64,000 nucleotides of DNA from Strongylocentrotus droebachiensis (GCA_035222895.1 JAVYIG010000413.1:467501-531500); one strand, 5' to 3'; positions 1 to 11,775 are shown, counted from the first letter of the stretch. Translations and numbers: made by a program. Notes: generated from the letters alone by a model not told the origin.

Positions 1-84
1 GTATATTGTTAACGATTTGGGGAAGGGTACAAAAGCTGCAAATTTGAACACTTCATTTTCAGTTGTTATTTTTTGGCTAAAAAT

Positions 85-375
85 CGAAACGACTCGTAAA
101 TACTCGTAACTAACTCGTAACTATTCGTAACAACACGTAAACAGGTCGTAACTAACACGTAAGTTGCTCGTAGTTATCCGTGACAAGTCGAAACAAATCA
201 TGGAATTTTGCCGTAGTTATATCGTAATAACTCCTAATAATCCGTAATAAACCGTAAATAGCTCGTAATAGCTCGTAACAACTCCTAAATCGGTCGTGAA
301 AGTGGCCAAATCATAAGGATCCGTGAGAGATCCGTGAATTTGTGCGATCCGTAAGGACTCGTAAGAAAAATCTGT
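85..375. repeat. Degenerate CGTAA minisatellite
   Basis: Short imperfect units of about 10-11 bp built on the core CTCGTAA recur some twenty times with drifting spacing. Variants include CCGTAA, TCGTAG and CCGTGA, and the motif decays towards the right end. Short open frames across it are by-products of the repeat. Confidence 0.75.
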
Positions 376-854
376 GTATGTGAAGGAGGTATTAAGTAAA
401 CCATCCAATATTTGATAGATACACCAATATCAAAGTACCATAAACTATTTCTTCAGTTTTTTTACTCTAAAACTAAAAGTCAAGGATACTTTAATGATTA
501 ACTAGCATGTATTATCCTGATTCAATTAGGTAAACCAGTCGATTTTTACACCATTGATCAATGCTTTGCATGTCCCCACAAATTCCCTCTACATATGGAA
601 ACGTTTGCTTGTATTTGTCTCATAAAAGAATTTGACCACGAACTGACTCCCACACGGTGTTGAGTGCTCAGGGGTCACAGGCCACTGGCTTCATCGGGCA
701 GGTAGTTCCATTATGTGAAAGGGTAAATTAACTATTACAAAATTAGGGGACACATTACATTGTACAATAGGGACACACATTGTTTTTATTGTGCAGAACA
801 TACTCTTTTATTGACTTACTTATTGCATGAAACTATAAAACCAAAATGCATTTT
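376..854. other. No feature recognised
   Basis: AT-rich sequence between the CGTAA minisatellite and a LINE end. I see no conserved open frame, terminal repeat or RNA gene. Confidence 0.5.
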
Positions 855-1540
855 GCGTTTATTTATTTATTTATTTATTTATTCATGTTTTCTTTATAAA
901 AGCAGGGTAGTCCCATTCAAGCCGCAAGGCCTGCTTTACAAGGGAGCCCTGCTGTAACAAACAATAATTACATTTCAAATATCTTACAAATGAATACACA
1001 TAAAAATACACAAAATATACAATAAAAAAACAAAACATAATATAAACAAACTATTAAACATTTCATACAAATATATAGGAAATTAGATGAAAATGGAAGA
1101 GGAGAGAGAGTAAACGATAGAGAGAAAGAGAGAGAGGATGGTAGGAATACATCATGATCGCAAAATTAACTCACTTGAATTTCACGGAGATTTCGTTTAA
1201 AAATGGGTAGTGAGGCGGAACATTTGGTAATTATGGGTAGTGAGTTGAATAGCTTTGCTGCTGTGTACGAAAAGGTCTGTTTTTTAAAATCGGTTCTGGG
1301 TTTGGCAAGATACAATTGATGCATTGAAACTGATGCGTTCTGGCAATTGGAGTACAAAGAATGATAGCAGGTGAATGAAATGCTTCAACAGCAACACAAA
1401 CACCTGGGAAGCTAGGAAGCATCCATAATGTGAATAATTTAGTTGATAAACGACTCCGCATGTGGACGTTTGTTGGAACAGAAAGCAGTGGATTCTTAAC
1501 AACACGAACCCATTTAACAGAATGTCGGAACGCAAATTAA
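855..1540 (-). mobile_element. LINE 3' end (CR1/L2/Jockey-like), truncated
   Basis: On the minus strand the frame from 1357 to 1166 reads like the extreme C-terminus of a non-LTR retrotransposon ORF2: a stretch ending FSYTAAKLFNSLP, then LPIFKRNLREI before the stop. It is followed by a 3' UTR and an (AAAT)n tail (TTTATTTA repeats on the plus strand at 860-887), the expected order for a LINE 3' terminus. The coding part is broken between frames upstream of 1360. Clade is not resolved; CR1/L2/Jockey type is inferred from the C-terminal pattern. Confidence 0.65.
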
Positions 1541-1544
1541 ATTT

Positions 1545-3068
1545 GGCGCGGTTGGAAAATGCATCTTTCTACCCTGCGACTTTAATGGTACGATCCAGTA
1601 AATTAAAACTGTAAAATGGCTCTTATTTAAAAATTACTCATTAAATAAAACCCAAAACTTCAGTGATATCAGAAAAAATATGTTATATCTTACTAATAAT
1701 TAAAAAAAGATGTATAAACATTGTGAAAGTGTCGCATTTTACGATAAAAGACACCGATTTAGCGAAGATGACGTCATTAGTGCGCTTGTATCAGGGAATT
1801 CAATGTCAAAAGGTCAATTCAGACGCTGATAAGTTATTGGTCGAGCCTTTTTGTTTCCTTTATTCCGACAAAATTATACAATCAATCAAAACAAGTTTGA
1901 TACCAGAAGAAAGCTAACGATTAGTATTTTCATTTACCGCTTGCCCCAAAGTCTCTTGACCACAGTGAAACGAGTGAGAGCTTGCGAGAGCGGCCAAAGT
2001 GTGATTGAAACTCGCTATTTGCTCTTCTCCAACGCAAAAAGAGACGACATTGTGCTGGATAAATGTATTTTTTCCGACAAAAGTACAGAAAATTTGCATA
2101 TGGTCTTTTTATACTATACTTTATGAAATGTTACCCGAGTGACTTCCAGGCGCCCCAATGCTGGAAAGAAACGCACATTTTAGAAAACTTCACTTTTTCA
2201 TGGAAAAAATGTTTATTTGTTCTATGCACGCAAGTCAGATTGAGCGGATGATACAACGTTTCCATATGCACAGGTCATCTTCAGAGCCAGAAGCTGCATT
2301 TACACTGCTAGCAAAAATCGTCGATTTTTCTCACATTCCGGTGTCTCGTACCGGCAAACACGACGAAAAACCGAAATCGGAAAATCCAGGACCATCTGGA
2401 GTGTGGCTTTTTTTAAACGCCTGCCGAAATTTCACCGATTTGTTCAGTGTAAATCAAAACTTCGGTACGAATCCGGTTATTCATTCCGTGACTCTCATCA
2501 CTTCTGTGCGATCGCACGCAGAGTAGCGACAATTCGCACGTACATGCACACCATTTACCAGAAAATCGGTATGAGCAAATACCCACGGTTTTTATAGGGT
2601 TTTTTTTTATAGTATTGTAATAGCTAAAAAATCGACGATTTTCCAAAATGGTGTTTGGGATGTGCAAATGGGTCTAGAGTCAGGGTCCGTGTGCGTGCGT
2701 AATTCTTGTATGCATATATGACGCGTGTAGTTTTTTTAATAAACTCTTTATATGCCGCCACTCAAATAATCTCCCTGTGCCACATTGCATTTATCAAGGG
2801 ATATACCAAAGGCTTCAAGATTATTTAACTATTTCCAGTGCAACATTAATCTATACCAGTCTTATAGGGGTTGTAATACAGCTAATCAAGGCCGGAAAGG
2901 GGTAACTTAGCAAAGATATTGTGTAGCACAAAACAATTCTTCCGTAAATTGGTGCCCATTGTTTTGCGCAAAATTGCACGCGTGGCAAACGAGCGATAGT
3001 GCAGAGAGTTGAAAAAAGCAATCAAAATGCTAAATCTGAACCTTCCGGGTTGTGAATTTCTTACATAC
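1545..3068. other. No gene recognised; probable SLC22 intron 3
   Basis: Lies downstream of the third SLC22 exon on the minus strand, so it is probably intronic. I looked for the next SLC22 exon (the GR-K end of MFS motif A and TM3) and did not find it. Two short AAATCG-CGATTT palindromes sit at 2312-2328 and 2624-2641. Confidence 0.45.
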
Positions 3069-5990
3069 CTGTCTGAGAAAAAACCAAACACCAAAGATCC
3101 GGCGGCAGTACCAGCGAACAGGACAGATTGCGCCAGTGTAGTCTGGTACCCCAATCCGCAAACTAAATTGAGCTGGAAAAAAGAAGAACAAATAATAATG
3201 CTCGTTCAGATATGACGCGGTAAACTGCCGCAAAAGAGTTTTTTTTTTTAAGCAATTTTTTTTTTGTTTAATAAATAATTTATCTATTTTTTAACGTGAA
3301 GAAATGAAAACTGGCCGCAACAAAGGTGATTCGCGTATTTACTTAGCTCTATGTTATAAGACACAGAAATGTGAAGCGTATTAAACTTTATATGTGATCA
3401 TGAAGAAAAAAGAACGAAACAGTGTAGTTCACTAGCTGCTTTGCACTCCCAACATAATGACATAAGTTCAGGTACTTCAAACATCGTACCGGTATGTCCG
3501 GAATGACAAAATAATGCCCGGATTGTTTTTGATTTGGTTGAACTAGTTTGCAGTTCTGAAATCAAGAGAAATAGACCAGCTAAACATTGAAAAGTGCTGT
3601 AGGATAGAAAAATCCACAGCATTTTCTAGGTAATGTCATTGTTGGAGCAAAAAACAATCTGAAAATATGGTGAACAATTATGACATGAAAACTCTTTAAA
3701 GCTACTTTTGATGACTGATACAGTCTTTTCAATTAAACTGACTTTTGATAACATTTTCTTTTTCTTCTTCGTCATAATCTGCCTCCTAAACTCCTGAATA
3801 TTCTTGCAAATGAAAGGGGTGTGTGTGTGTCACAAAGGACGTGAAGTGCTGGGTGTCCTATTTACATAAGGTGCAAGTAAAAATCTTCTAGTCTGGTTCT
3901 GGGTTTTAGCCACTGCATTTCGTCAGGAGTTGACGAAATGCTTTTACCGATGGAGCCTTTACTACGTTTATTGGTAGAGAGTTTCATGCACGCAAGGTCC
4001 TCGGAAAGAATGATGTGTGTGTTGTTCAGTTCTGGACCTGGGGAGCTGGTACCCATCATGATCGTGAACTGTCCTTGATGGTCTTGGCACAGGAGTGATG
4101 AGGTTTGTTGGGTCAAATTCCACAGTCTCATTGTGGATTTTGTAGAAGAGGGCTAGTCTGGAGTGCTCTCTACGGGTCTCCAGAGAAGGCCACCCCAGTT
4201 GACTGATCATTTCTCCAACACTTGATGTGTTATGGTAGAGATGAAAGACAAATCTGGCGGCGCGCCTTTGGACCATTTCCAACTGGTCAATGGATCTTTG
4301 AGCAGATCCCATACTGCACTTCCATACTCCATTAATGGATGAACGAGGGCCTTGCACGACAGGGTCTTTATTGCAGGAGAGTTAGTCTTCAGATTTTTCT
4401 TGAGGAAAGCTAGGGTGTTGTTTGCTTTCTGGCAGGTGTCGGCGATGTGCTGATTCCACTTCAGGTCCCGTGTGATGGTGATGTCTAGGTACTTGGTGGG
4501 TGTCACGGAGTCCAGAGCAACACCATTCAGTGAAAACTGGTGGTTGATGCGAGTTCTTTTCCTAGTGACAGTGATGAACTGGCATTTGTGGGTATTTAGT
4601 TCCATCTTCCCGTTTGAAGCCCAGTTGCCTAGTGCATTTAGATATTCTGTAGGTCGTTTGCATTTTGTTGTGTATGGATGGTCAAATACATGATAGCATC
4701 ATCAGCATAGAGCCGGAAAGTCGAAGACATCTTTTCTAGCAAGTCGTTGATGTAGAAGAGGAAGAGACACGGGCCGAGGACTGAGCCCTGTGGAACTCCT
4801 GAATCTACTTCCACCTCAGCGGACTGGGACCCATCAAGAACAACTCTCTGCTTGTTATTGTTGAGGAAGTTGGTTATCCATCTGTTGTTCTGCCGTCGTA
4901 TTTCACACTGGTGTAGTTTTTGCAAAAGGATGGGAGCATTGTTGTTTGTCAGCGCCTTCATGACTCGTGGTGTAATGCCATCAGGGCCTGTAGCCTTGTG
5001 AGCTTTCATGTTCTTTAGCATCTTCGATGTCAGACATGTCTCCATAGGGAGAAGAATCTGGCAACAAATTGGGAGAAATGGGTGCTTTCTTGTCGAAGAC
5101 TTTCTTGAAGTGACCATTCAAGATACTTGCCTTTGCAGCAGGGTCTGAGATGGGTTTTCCATCAGCTTCAGCACAGGTATACGGCTGCTGTCAGATCTGT
5201 TGTGTTTGACAAATCGCCAGAATCTCTTAATTCCTTCAAATTTATTGTTTTCATCATCATCGTCAGGTGTGAAGATGAATTCCACATAGTTCCAGTATGC
5301 CCTTCTTGCCTCACTCTGAATTTGGCGTTTCAAGGTATCTTAACTAAATACCGGGCATGTTTTTTTTAAATAAAGATCGCAGGGCGCTTTTGAAGAGCAG
5401 CAACAATTCGGATGTTTCGCTTTATTAGTCCATTATCATAGACCTTTCATTGGAAGTAATATGACATTTTCGACTTCAATAAATTATGTCACGTGTCTAT
5501 AATTTTCGACAAAAAAAACAATACTTTCCTGGTATACATGAAAGCAGACATGATGAAAACTAGATGAATTTGTCATTTAGTTGAAGTTTATACGCATAAG
5601 TTCAACAAGGGGATTTGTGTTTCTTTTATTATTACTAACTTACGTCCTGTTCCACTGTCCTTTCCTTAGATTCTTGGTTGTCATATACCCAACCAGCATC
5701 GCAAGAAAATTTGTTAGATCCCTGTAGATTAAGATCTTGACTAAAATCCACTCCGCTCGTATCGTAACGGTTACAAGATGAGTACACCTTTTCCGTCTGA
5801 CAGTCGTCCGAGTAGTTCCAAGGGATGCCGACTTCTCTTTTCCCTAAGGCGCATTCTCTGGAAGTATTGTACCCGTAGCTTCCACAGTCTACCGAATCCC
5901 ATTCTGGTATCTTTCAATGAAACAGATTAAACAGAAAACGTATTTTCACCGGACTTTCTCTCTTATATAACTACTACTACTACTATACTA

Positions 5991-6025
<35 letters not shown>

Positions 6026-6135
6026 TACTACTAATGCTTCTATTACTTCTTCTTCTTCTTCTTCTACTATCACTACTACTACTATACTACTACTACTTCT
6101 ATAGTAGTAATAGTAATACTTCTACTACTACTAAT

Positions 6136-6178
<43 letters not shown>

Positions 6179-6248
6179 TTACTTCCACAACTACTACTAC
6201 AACTACTACTACTACTACTACTTCTACTGCTAGACTCTTCTTCTACTT

Positions 6249-6283
<35 letters not shown>

Positions 6284-6305
6284 GCTGCTGCTACTATTAC
6301 TACTG

Positions 6306-6355
<50 letters not shown>

Positions 6356-6516
6356 GCCACTACTACTACTACTACCACTACTACTATTTTTACGTTTTCT
6401 TCTTCTTCTTCTTTTTCTACCACTACAACTACTATTACTACATCTACTATACTGCAATTACCATACTCTACTTCTTCTTTTACTACTTCAACTACTGATA
6501 CTACTACTACTATTAT

Positions 6517-6551
<35 letters not shown>

Positions 6552-8529
6552 TACTTCTCCTACTACTACTACTACCACTGGCATACTAGTGTGTGTTTGT
6601 AGGGGGCTGAGGCTTTTGCCCCCTCTTTAACGAACAAAAAAGTTCCACCCCAAATATCGACAACAATAAGAAAAAAGAAAAAGAAAGAAGAAAAAGATGA
6701 ATGGAAAAGGAAAGTCAGAAAGTAATATTCCCTTTTCATGCCTTTTTAACCCATGTATCAATTACATTCGTAAAGCCGGGGTAATAATTAGTGCGCCTCT
6801 GAATATAATTTCTAAATAAACGGCGCTATAGAAATGCCTGTGATTATCATTAATATTCCATCAAGTGTATACCGTAACATTTCCTTCCACTTTAAATGAC
6901 CTCCTTAGCCTTGCAAAACCGACAGTACACAGAGCTCATGTTTTGTACTTTGAGGTCTATGTAAACAAATAAAGTCCATGTGTTCTACAAAGTTAGACCT
7001 AAGAAATAATGTATTTTTTTACGACTACAGTAAACGGGTAGTTACATAACAAAATGACTGAATTGTCCTAGTATTTACCCTCGAATAGACCTTCCTCTCA
7101 TATTTGCCAACTAACTTTGTGCAGTATCATGACATTTTTTTCAACACTGAGGGAAGACATGTATAATATTTTACGACCAGCAGTGGCAGCAAACCAGGGG
7201 AATCCTGAAAAATGGAAAAGGTGAAACTGTCGACAGCTCTTCTTCAATTTCAAAGAATATTTTGCAAAGAAACGTAGTGACTTAATTATCGAGTACACCA
7301 TATTTCGGCTCTGAAGTGCTCTAAATGTTAAAAAATGGAATCTCTTCGCTCGCCGCTACGTTCACTCTTACAATAAACTTAAACTTTAAAACTAAAATAG
7401 AACTGTAGAAAATTACATAGACATATTTTCCATTGTGTGCTTACAAGAGCTAGGGTATAGAGATACAAATATCGGGTCTTTTCCACATAATCCGAGGAGC
7501 GTTTAATAAACAGTGAGGTCTTTTCCCGGAAATAAAATGTTCGAAGGTGTCCCTATAGGACAAGTACAAGAAGGGTGTGCTAGCTAAGACTTGAGATGAA
7601 AAGAGCTCTAAAATGCAAAGTTGCAAAATACATAACGTGAATTTTCCTAGCTCGACCACTACGCGACCCCGCAAAATAATTAATATAATTCACCGAGGGC
7701 GTCGTCAGAATTGTAATATTTTGTTATTTATTTATTTATTTTTTTGGGGGGGGGGCAGAGTATAGCCCCCAGATATTCAACAGATTGATAGCACATGCAG
7801 GTATTGCAATCGTGGCGTTTCCGAAACTATTGGCTCAGCCCCCTCAAAAATATTCGCACCTTATACTGACGAACGATAAACTAAGGCTACTATGACCTCC
7901 CTCTAGTACGAGCGCTTATACTTTGACACATTTGATCCTCAATAATTCAAAAGTTACTACTAATACAAGGAAGAAGTTCCTCTAATTGGTGATGTTACGA
8001 TTAAGAAATAGTTTGTTTTCACAATCGGTAAAATATTACCTGCTTTGCGTAAGCTTTCATTTGCTGTTCTTCAGGCTTCTTGAGACTTACCTACGACAAT
8101 TTTCTAAGCATGCAAGCTTACCGATAAGTTAAAAAATAATTCTTTGTTAAACTTACAGCTAATATAAGTATTAACGTTCAAATGGAAAATTTAGACGTTG
8201 GGCTGCCATTTTCAGTATTCTAAAAAACCCATTCAATTCATTCAATTCAATAAAAGAGGAACTTTTAATTAAAAAGACATGACTTTAAAGTGTGCCCCAA
8301 AAGAGGGAAACTATGCACTCCATAATTTTTTTTTTCAATTATGTATCTGGTTAATACCAACCTTGCACCAGTGATCAGTTTCTCCAGAAATAAACATGAA
8401 GACCATGACCTGCCATGAAGCGATGAATTGAAAGAGACACAGCAGGTTGTAGATCCATATTTGATACCGACCAAACTCCCCAAGTTCAATGAGCACATCA
8501 TCAAACTTTCTTTCTTCTTCCTTCATCAT
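3069..8529 (-). CDS. SLC22-family organic ion/zwitterion transporter, 5' three exons (partial gene)
   Basis: Predicted plasma-membrane major-facilitator transporter of the SLC22 (OCT/OAT/OCTN) family; substrate unknown. Exon 1 (8529-8362, 56 aa) has two adjacent ATGs, the family N-terminus FDDVLIELGEFGRYQ, TM1 and DHWC. Exon 2 (5910-5644, 89 aa) is the large extracellular loop with about seven cysteines and CDAGWVYD. Exon 3 (3172-3069, 104 nt) gives LNLVC, TM2 with AQSVLFAG, and GFFSDR, the start of MFS motif A. Junction phases are 0, 0 and 2, all with GT-AG sites, and the reading frame joins without gaps. These 179 residues are roughly the first third of a usual SLC22 protein (about 550 aa); the rest should lie left of the window. 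Intron 1 holds an ACT microsatellite, intron 2 a LINE. A palindromic element sits about 160 bp upstream of the start codon. Confidence 0.88.
3840..5345 (-). mobile_element. 5'-truncated non-LTR retrotransposon (Jockey/CR1-like) in SLC22 intron 2
   Basis: Minus-strand frames give the linker before the reverse transcriptase (5333-5118), the RT domain (5117-4638, with HKATGPDGI, GVPQGSVLGP and the catalytic FRLYADD), the thumb region (4605-4207, NGVALDSVTPTKYL and LKWNQHI) and the C-terminal QRRAARFVFHLYHNTSSV region (4357-3968). The C-terminus continues in a third frame to about 3862. At least three frame changes make it non-functional. No endonuclease domain is present, as expected from 5' truncation at insertion. 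It lies in the same orientation as the SLC22 gene. Exact clade is not certain. Confidence 0.9.
5968..6590. repeat. (ACT)n trinucleotide microsatellite, about 620 bp
   Basis: Almost pure ACT/CTA repeats, with short TTC-rich and ATT interruptions, lie in SLC22 intron 1. The long poly-Ser, poly-Thr, poly-Tyr and poly-Val frames on both strands are translations of this repeat, not genes. Confidence 0.97.
6771..6860 (+). mobile_element. SINE 3' end
   Basis: AAAGCCGGGGTAATAAT followed by GCGC blocks, GGCGCTATAGAAATGCC and a short ATT-rich tail. The same order of blocks recurs at 54575-54657, and related GCGC-ATATAAA-(ATT)n ends occur elsewhere in this window. The 5' tRNA-like head is missing. Intronic in SLC22. 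Confidence 0.5.
6861..8361. other. SLC22 intron 1, remainder
   Basis: AT-rich intronic sequence with a T/G homopolymer block at 7724-7755. No exon, RNA gene or complete element recognised. Confidence 0.5.
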
Positions 8530-8691
8530 CGTGTATCCTTGAAGTCACAACCACCAAGTCTACTCGCTTCAAAGATCACGCTAACAATGAGTCGTAAGGT
8601 AGACTGATAGAACACGAATACTCCGGTAGGCCTATATGCTGAACCATCGAGTGGCATAGCAAGGGCTCGATTACGATCGGGAATGCTTTAA

Positions 8692-9531
8692 TAATAGGGA
8701 CTTTTAGATTTGCACGTTTACAGCTTTGACTGCAACGTGTGACGTCCTTTTAAGGCACTGCGCATGCGTCACGTCGTCTCAGTCGGCGATCGAGAATGCG
8801 TCAACCTTGATTTTCCTAAATCTAGTACGGTACTAGTATATGCCGCGTGGGCATAAAATATACAGTTCCTCAGGTAGACAAAGGAACATCCCTTCCCTGC
8901 TATTATGTAAAAATGTGTAGAACAAGTGTCACATGCATATTCACCTGTTCTACACATTTTTACATAATAGCAGTGAAGGGATGTTCTACCACAGCAATAG
9001 GCCATTTTCGTAATGTAACCAAATTTAATGCATAGGTCTTTGTGAAGTGCCTCAATACAAACTATTTCATTCACCTGATAAGAATAATAGTATTTCAATA
9101 GACAGAATCCTAACTGCATACATTAGTTGTTGCCACGTTGGACAAACATTATGGCTTGACCTACCTATAGCAACACTTAATATATGCAGTTGCATTCTGA
9201 CTATTGAAATACTACTATTCCTATCAGGTGAATGAAATAATTTGTATTGAGGCACTTCACAAAGACCTATGCATTAAATTTGGTTGCATTAAATTTGGTT
9301 ACATTAAGAAAATGGCCTATTGTTGAGGGTAGAATGAGGAACTGTATATCTTGTCCTCTTTCTTTGTCTGTCATGTAATTCATAGTGTTACATCCTGCAT
9401 GCATGTATATCATCGAGTGCAATCTAAAAGATTTCTAATTGTAGTCAACATGGGCAGTTGAGTACGTTGACACGCATGATCAGTCGGCGTACGTCGTGTT
9501 CTCGTCGACTCATTCTAAAAGTCCCTATTGA
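8692..9531. mobile_element. 840-bp TIR element containing two nested palindromes
   Basis: The ends match as inverted repeats: AATAGGGACTTTTAGA at the left (8693 on) and its complement ending at about 9531. Similar GTCGGCG-containing sequence follows in each arm. There is no transposase frame, so it is a non-autonomous DNA element. Inside is a fold-back sequence (about 8850-9360) whose right arm is interrupted by a second palindrome (8995-9322). No clear target duplication was seen. It lies directly upstream of the SLC22 start codon. Confidence 0.7.
8995..9322. mobile_element. Inner palindromic element, 328 bp, inserted in the arm of another palindrome
   Basis: Begins CAATAGGCCATTTTC and ends GAAAATGGCCTATTG. 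Arms of about 150 bp pair across a centre near 9158, including the reverse-complementary tract TGAAGTGCCTCAATACAAA. It interrupts the outer fold-back between GAAGGGATGTTC and GAGGAACTGTATAT, which are contiguous apart from about 15 bases in the solitary relative at 11797-12036. The insertion order is therefore readable. Confidence 0.75.
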
Positions 9532-9534
9532 TTT

Positions 9535-10235
9535 TTCTCGTAATGAACAAATAAAATGGGAAATGTAAGGGGAGTTGACACTGCTTGGGGGGGGGGGGGG
9601 GTAGGGATTACGGTCGGGGATGCTGCCATATCCCATTCTAACATAATTTCTCTACAAATAGAACGAGAAATGTTACAAGAGTTCAGATTGCTGGGGGGTA
9701 AAGGTTTACAATTTTCAAGTGTATATATTTCAGGTATCCACAATCTGGATTTGATCAGGTGTGCTTTACATTGCGTTTCGCTGTCCATACGATGCGAGGG
9801 GTCACTCTTTTACGATTTATTAATTAATTCATGAAAAGAATCATGAAACCTAGAAGTATGAATTCAAAAATACTGTTTATATCACTTTAGTATGGTATTT
9901 TTTATATACACCGTTTGTCCGTAGTATCTCATTGGTTACAGAGCGAAATCGTTGATGAGAAAATTTGTAAGCCTTTACCTATGAGCATTTTCTTCAGTTA
10001 TTTGACATGGATACTTGCATTTCACACGTTATCTTTTTACTATACAAGAATTGGTTTGAAATCAGAAGTCAGTGTTTCATTCAAATGTTGATATACAAAT
10101 TATTATATCTGACGGACTTTGAATAGGACCAGATTATAGAAAAAGGAGCCCTACTCTACAATTTGTTTGAGTAAGATAAAATTCTTTAAAAAGAAACACA
10201 CAAGGTAACTGTACTATATAATTCTAGAGCGCGAT
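9535..10235. other. No feature recognised
   Basis: Contains a poly(G) run at about 9588-9602, otherwise AT-rich unique-looking sequence. No exon or RNA gene seen. Confidence 0.5.
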
Positions 10236-10239
10236 ATTT

Positions 10240-10400
10240 CTGCTTGGTTGTGGTATAGTGGTTCGTTCACTTAATCCAGGTGTAAATAGGTACCCGGCAA
10301 ATGGGGTAAAAATAAATTGCAGGGCTCTTAGGAAAAACAGCATTTATGCTGATGAAGCTCCATGTGAATAATTATTGTTATTATTTTTATTATATTATAG
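10240..10400 (+). mobile_element. tRNA-derived SINE, internally shortened
   Basis: GTGGTATAGTGGTTCG resembles a tRNA A-box. It is followed by GGTACCCGGCAAATGGGG, an AACAGCATTTATGCTG-type SINE body and an ATT-rich tail. The B-box segment is missing, so this copy is shortened. Confidence 0.5.
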
Positions 10401-10404
10401 AATT

Positions 10405-11095
10405 CACTCAACAGCAATCACAGCAGCACCTCTTAAAGCTGTAAGACACGACATGGGCATGCATGTGTTTTTTTAAATGTGTTTTAGCATTCAATAACAC
10501 GGTGAATTGTCGTACAAGAATTTACAGCCAATCATTTATCCCAGATGGTAGAAAGAAAGTTGTGATAAATCATAATGGAGTTCACCACGACCACTTGAAG
10601 ACATAAAGAGTATTTTCCTCAACCCAATAACTTTTTTTAGCAGCAGGCTACCTAGTTTTTGTGTTCGTCCCATAGTTTTAGACAACAGAAGAGCAGTAAA
10701 TTTGTCAAATTTCAAAGCAATATGTCACACTGAAGCTATATGACTCTTTATCAAGTTAATCATGCCATCTGGCCCTGAACATCCTTTCTGAATATGTAGC
10801 AATTTCTTTCCTAAATGTGTTTGTTTTTGTTTCTTTTTACTTTCATAACAATACATTAAAAAGTTAAAATACACATGGTACAACAAATATGGCGGATAGC
10901 CCATTTCTTCCATGTTCTTCCATGGGGTTATATGAACATAATAAAGAAACGCTTGTATATAGGCATACAGCGACGAAAATAAAACGAAAACAATAAAATG
11001 ACTGAATATGTGTATTTCAAACGTAAGCTAGTATTTGTATTATTATATTTAGTTTTATTTCATATTCTCAGATCTTTTGAATAATTTATATCCTA
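10405..11095. other. No feature recognised
   Basis: AT-rich intergenic sequence with no supported gene, ending in an (AAT)n run at about 11096-11118 that belongs to the adjacent minus-strand SINE. Confidence 0.5.
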
Positions 11096-11097
11096 AT

Positions 11098-11368
11098 AAT
11101 AACAATAATAATAATAATCTTTTAAGTCCGCTCCAAATTGTATTAAGTAAAACCGAAAATGGAAATTTTTTTTTCCCAATTGATCGTGAGCCCTGCAGCC
11201 ACTGAGCAGCGCCAGATCGACGTTGCTCTACCCCTTATTGTTTAACGCCTAACAAGGTTGCAGCAACTCCCGTCTTTTAACGTCTTTCGGTATGACGCGG
11301 CCGGGGTTCGAACCCACGACCTCCCGGTTGTGAGGCGGATGCTCTACTGACTGAGCCAACACACCGGT
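11098..11368 (-). mobile_element. tRNA(Val)-derived SINE
   Basis: On the minus strand the head (11365-11289, 77 nt) folds like a tRNA: acceptor GGTGTG with CATACC, D-arm GCTC/GAGC, an anticodon loop reading CAC (Val), and T-arm GTTCGAA. It has stem mismatches and no tRNA 3' boundary. It continues into a SINE body (GAAAGACGTTAAAAGACGGG and on) and a (TTA)n tail. It is therefore a SINE whose A and B boxes serve as an internal Pol III promoter, not a working tRNA gene. Confidence 0.8.
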
Positions 11369-11696
11369 TATATGTTTTTAATGCATCCATAAACTGTAAG
11401 ATATCAGCTATTGGCTGTAAATCACAAATTTTAATAAACCATGAATAAGTAAATGAAAGAAATGTCACACTTGCAAACGATTAACCCACTTATGGACAAT
11501 GAACAAGATGCAAGAGGTCATTAACTTTTATTTTTATCAGCGGTCCAGAGATCAGTTTGTGCAGATCGCTTTATTGCTTTATTTCAATAAGTTTTTCTCA
11601 CTTTTTTCTATCAACCTTGTCATGTATCTTGACAAGATAGAAAGAATAAAAAAGAGAGAAAGGTAGAGCGAGATAGAGAGAGAGATAGAGAAGGGC

Positions 11697-11775
11697 AGGC
11701 GCGGATCCAGGATTTTCCAATAGGGGGGGCCGGAAATTCGAAAATCGCGCAGACCGTTATTTCAACTTACCAATA
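11697..11775 (+). repeat. Dispersed GCGGATCCAGG repeat
   Basis: GCGCGGATCCAGGATTTTCC, then a G-run and GGCCGGAAATTCGAAAATCG. Relatives lie at 49456-49640 and 54452-54520 (plus) and at about 22865-22940 (minus). All share the GGATCC core followed by a G-run. Confidence 0.6.

Noticed and set aside
2312-2641. A TIR element bounded by AAAATCGTCGATTTT at both ends
   Set aside because: Each end is itself palindromic, so the inverted match is automatic. No target duplication or related copy was seen.
6034-6457. Long poly-Val, poly-Ser and poly-Thr frames
   Set aside because: Translations of the ACT microsatellite.
9047-9255. Two opposite-strand frames with nearly the same protein (both begin MPQYKLFHSPD)
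   Set aside because: This is a direct consequence of the palindrome centred near 9158; each arm reads the same on opposite strands.
11289-11365. Functional tRNA-Val gene
   Set aside because: It continues directly into a SINE body with an ATT tail, has stem mismatches and lacks a proper tRNA 3' end.
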